The position numbers were made by a program, and so were the translations under genes. From Bacteroidales bacterium (GTDB taxonomy: Bacteria; Bacteroidota; Bacteroidia; Bacteroidales; DYOH01), in assembly GCA_030632545.1 (NCBI GenBank), contig DAOVUO010000114.1, positions 1 through 7,459 of the forward strand: a stretch of DNA of 7,459 bases, in the 5' to 3' direction. Below the pieces are notes generated by a model that was given only the letters and a program-made list of their open reading frames with translations, made no database searches and was not told where the DNA came from. Below are positions 6,712 through 7,459 of this stretch, piece after piece; the stretch's first letter is position 1, and each line of letters begins with the position of its first letter.

Positions 6712-7459
6712 ATGCAAGAAGATTTATTTCAATTATTTGTGAGACACTTTTCATCAGAAACAACTGAAGAAGAGGAAATTCGCCTAAAACTGATATTAGA
6801 GCAAAACTCAGATGCTCTAATAGATTTTAATGCTTTAGCTGAAACATGGGAAAAAAGTGGCGAATTTAAAAATGCTTTTGATATAGAAAAAGGTCTCGCA
6901 AGCTTAAAACAAAAAATCAAACAAAAAGAAAAGCAAAATATGTTATTCTGGCGTATTGCAGCTATTTTTATTAGTTTTATTTTTATTAGTTCAGCTTTAT
7001 ATTGGGATTATAATCAATCAATAACTTTTCAGGCAGATAATGGCATTAAAAAAATCATCTTGCCCGACTCTTCGCTAGTTTATTTAAACAAAAATGCCAG
7101 TATTAGCTATGCCACATCATATTTATGGCGTTTTAATCGAAATGTAAAATTAAAAGGTGAGGCTTTTTTCGACATAAAAAGTAAAGAATGTGAAGAGTTT
7201 ATTGTAAAAACTAATTCTTTTGAAATTCAAGTTTTGGGTACACAATTTAATGTCTGTAGTAATAATCAAGAATCTACAATAGTTTTAAAAGAAGGAAAAG
7301 TTAGACTATTCAATTTTAAAGGCGAGCAAAAAGATATAGTAATGTCGCCTGGTGATTGTATTTCCTATAATAAAAAAAACAATTCTTTAAAAAAGGATGT
7401 TGTTAATCCTGATTTATTTTCTATTTGGAAGGAAAAACGAATTCGTTTTAATAATTTTA
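6712..7459 (+). CDS. FecR-family anti-sigma factor, 3' end cut by the window edge
   Basis: From the ATG at 6712 the frame stays open for 249 codons to the window end with no stop, so the gene is partial only because the window ends. Residues 1 to about 76 are a cytoplasmic, charged, helical segment (MQEDLFQLFVRHFSSETTEEE), the usual sigma-binding part of Bacteroidota FecR proteins. Residues about 79-98 form one membrane helix (WRIAAIFISFIFISSALYW). Residues about 106-216 are the periplasmic FecR domain, with DNGIKKIILPDSSLVYLN, VKLKGEAFFDIK (145-156), VLGTQFNV (174-181), LKEGKVRL and MSPGD (211-215). The final visible part (IWKEKRIRFNN) begins the C-terminal domain that normally contacts a TonB-dependent outer-membrane transducer. 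The family holds an ECF sigma factor inactive until a cell-surface signal arrives. No sigma gene lies directly upstream, which is unusual; the neighbour upstream is a protease gene. Confidence 0.93.
   Translation, partial: MQEDLFQLFVRHFSSETTEEEEIRLKLILEQNSDALIDFNALAETWEKSGEFKNAFDIEKGLASLKQKIKQKEKQNMLFWRIAAIFISFIFISSALYWDYNQSITFQADNGIKKIILPDSSLVYLNKNASISYATSYLWRFNRNVKLKGEAFFDIKSKECEEFIVKTNSFEIQVLGTQFNVCSNNQESTIVLKEGKVRLFNFKGEQKDIVMSPGDCISYNKKNNSLKKDVVNPDLFSIWKEKRIRFNNF

Overview
The window reads as chromosomal DNA of a member of the Bacteroidota. It is strongly AT-rich. Three consecutive plus-strand genes each encode a signal peptide ending just before Gln and a C-terminal type IX secretion (T9SS) type A sorting domain with a YPNP motif. 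A fourth gene encodes a FecR-type anti-sigma factor. This combination is characteristic of the phylum. I cannot assign a genus. Start codons are preceded by A/T-rich leaders rather than clear Shine-Dalgarno sequences, which also fits. All three complete genes end in TAA.

Layout: (1) positions 1-40 are a perfect 40-bp palindrome with no gene visible to its left; 41-229 holds nothing I can call. (2) 287-2359 encodes a 690-residue exported protein built as amidotransferase-like domain / bacterial Ig-like domain / second copy of the first domain / T9SS tail. It is closed by a textbook intrinsic terminator (2373-2403). (3) 2569-4971 encodes an 800-residue C10 (streptopain-like) cysteine protease with prodomain, FN3-like and LamG-like modules and a T9SS tail. 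(4) After a spacer of only 54 bases, almost filled by a 13-bp-stem terminator, 5026-6627 encodes a second, shorter C10 protease. (5) 6712 to the window edge is the first 249 codons of a FecR-family anti-sigma factor, which continues past the window.

How the parts may fit together: the two proteases look like an ancient tandem duplication of a secreted zymogen protease whose accessory domains have diverged. The most informative non-coding signal is a bipartite motif, TAGGGG - 11 nt - CTTTTACATCATAA. It occurs twice with identical spacing, once upstream of the amidotransferase-like protein gene and once upstream of fecR. The likeliest reading is a promoter for one alternative (ECF) sigma factor that drives both its own anti-sigma gene and the exported protein, making this a small regulon of T9SS cargo. 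No ECF sigma gene lies in the window, so this is inference. No RNA genes, CRISPR arrays or recognisable insertion sequences were found.
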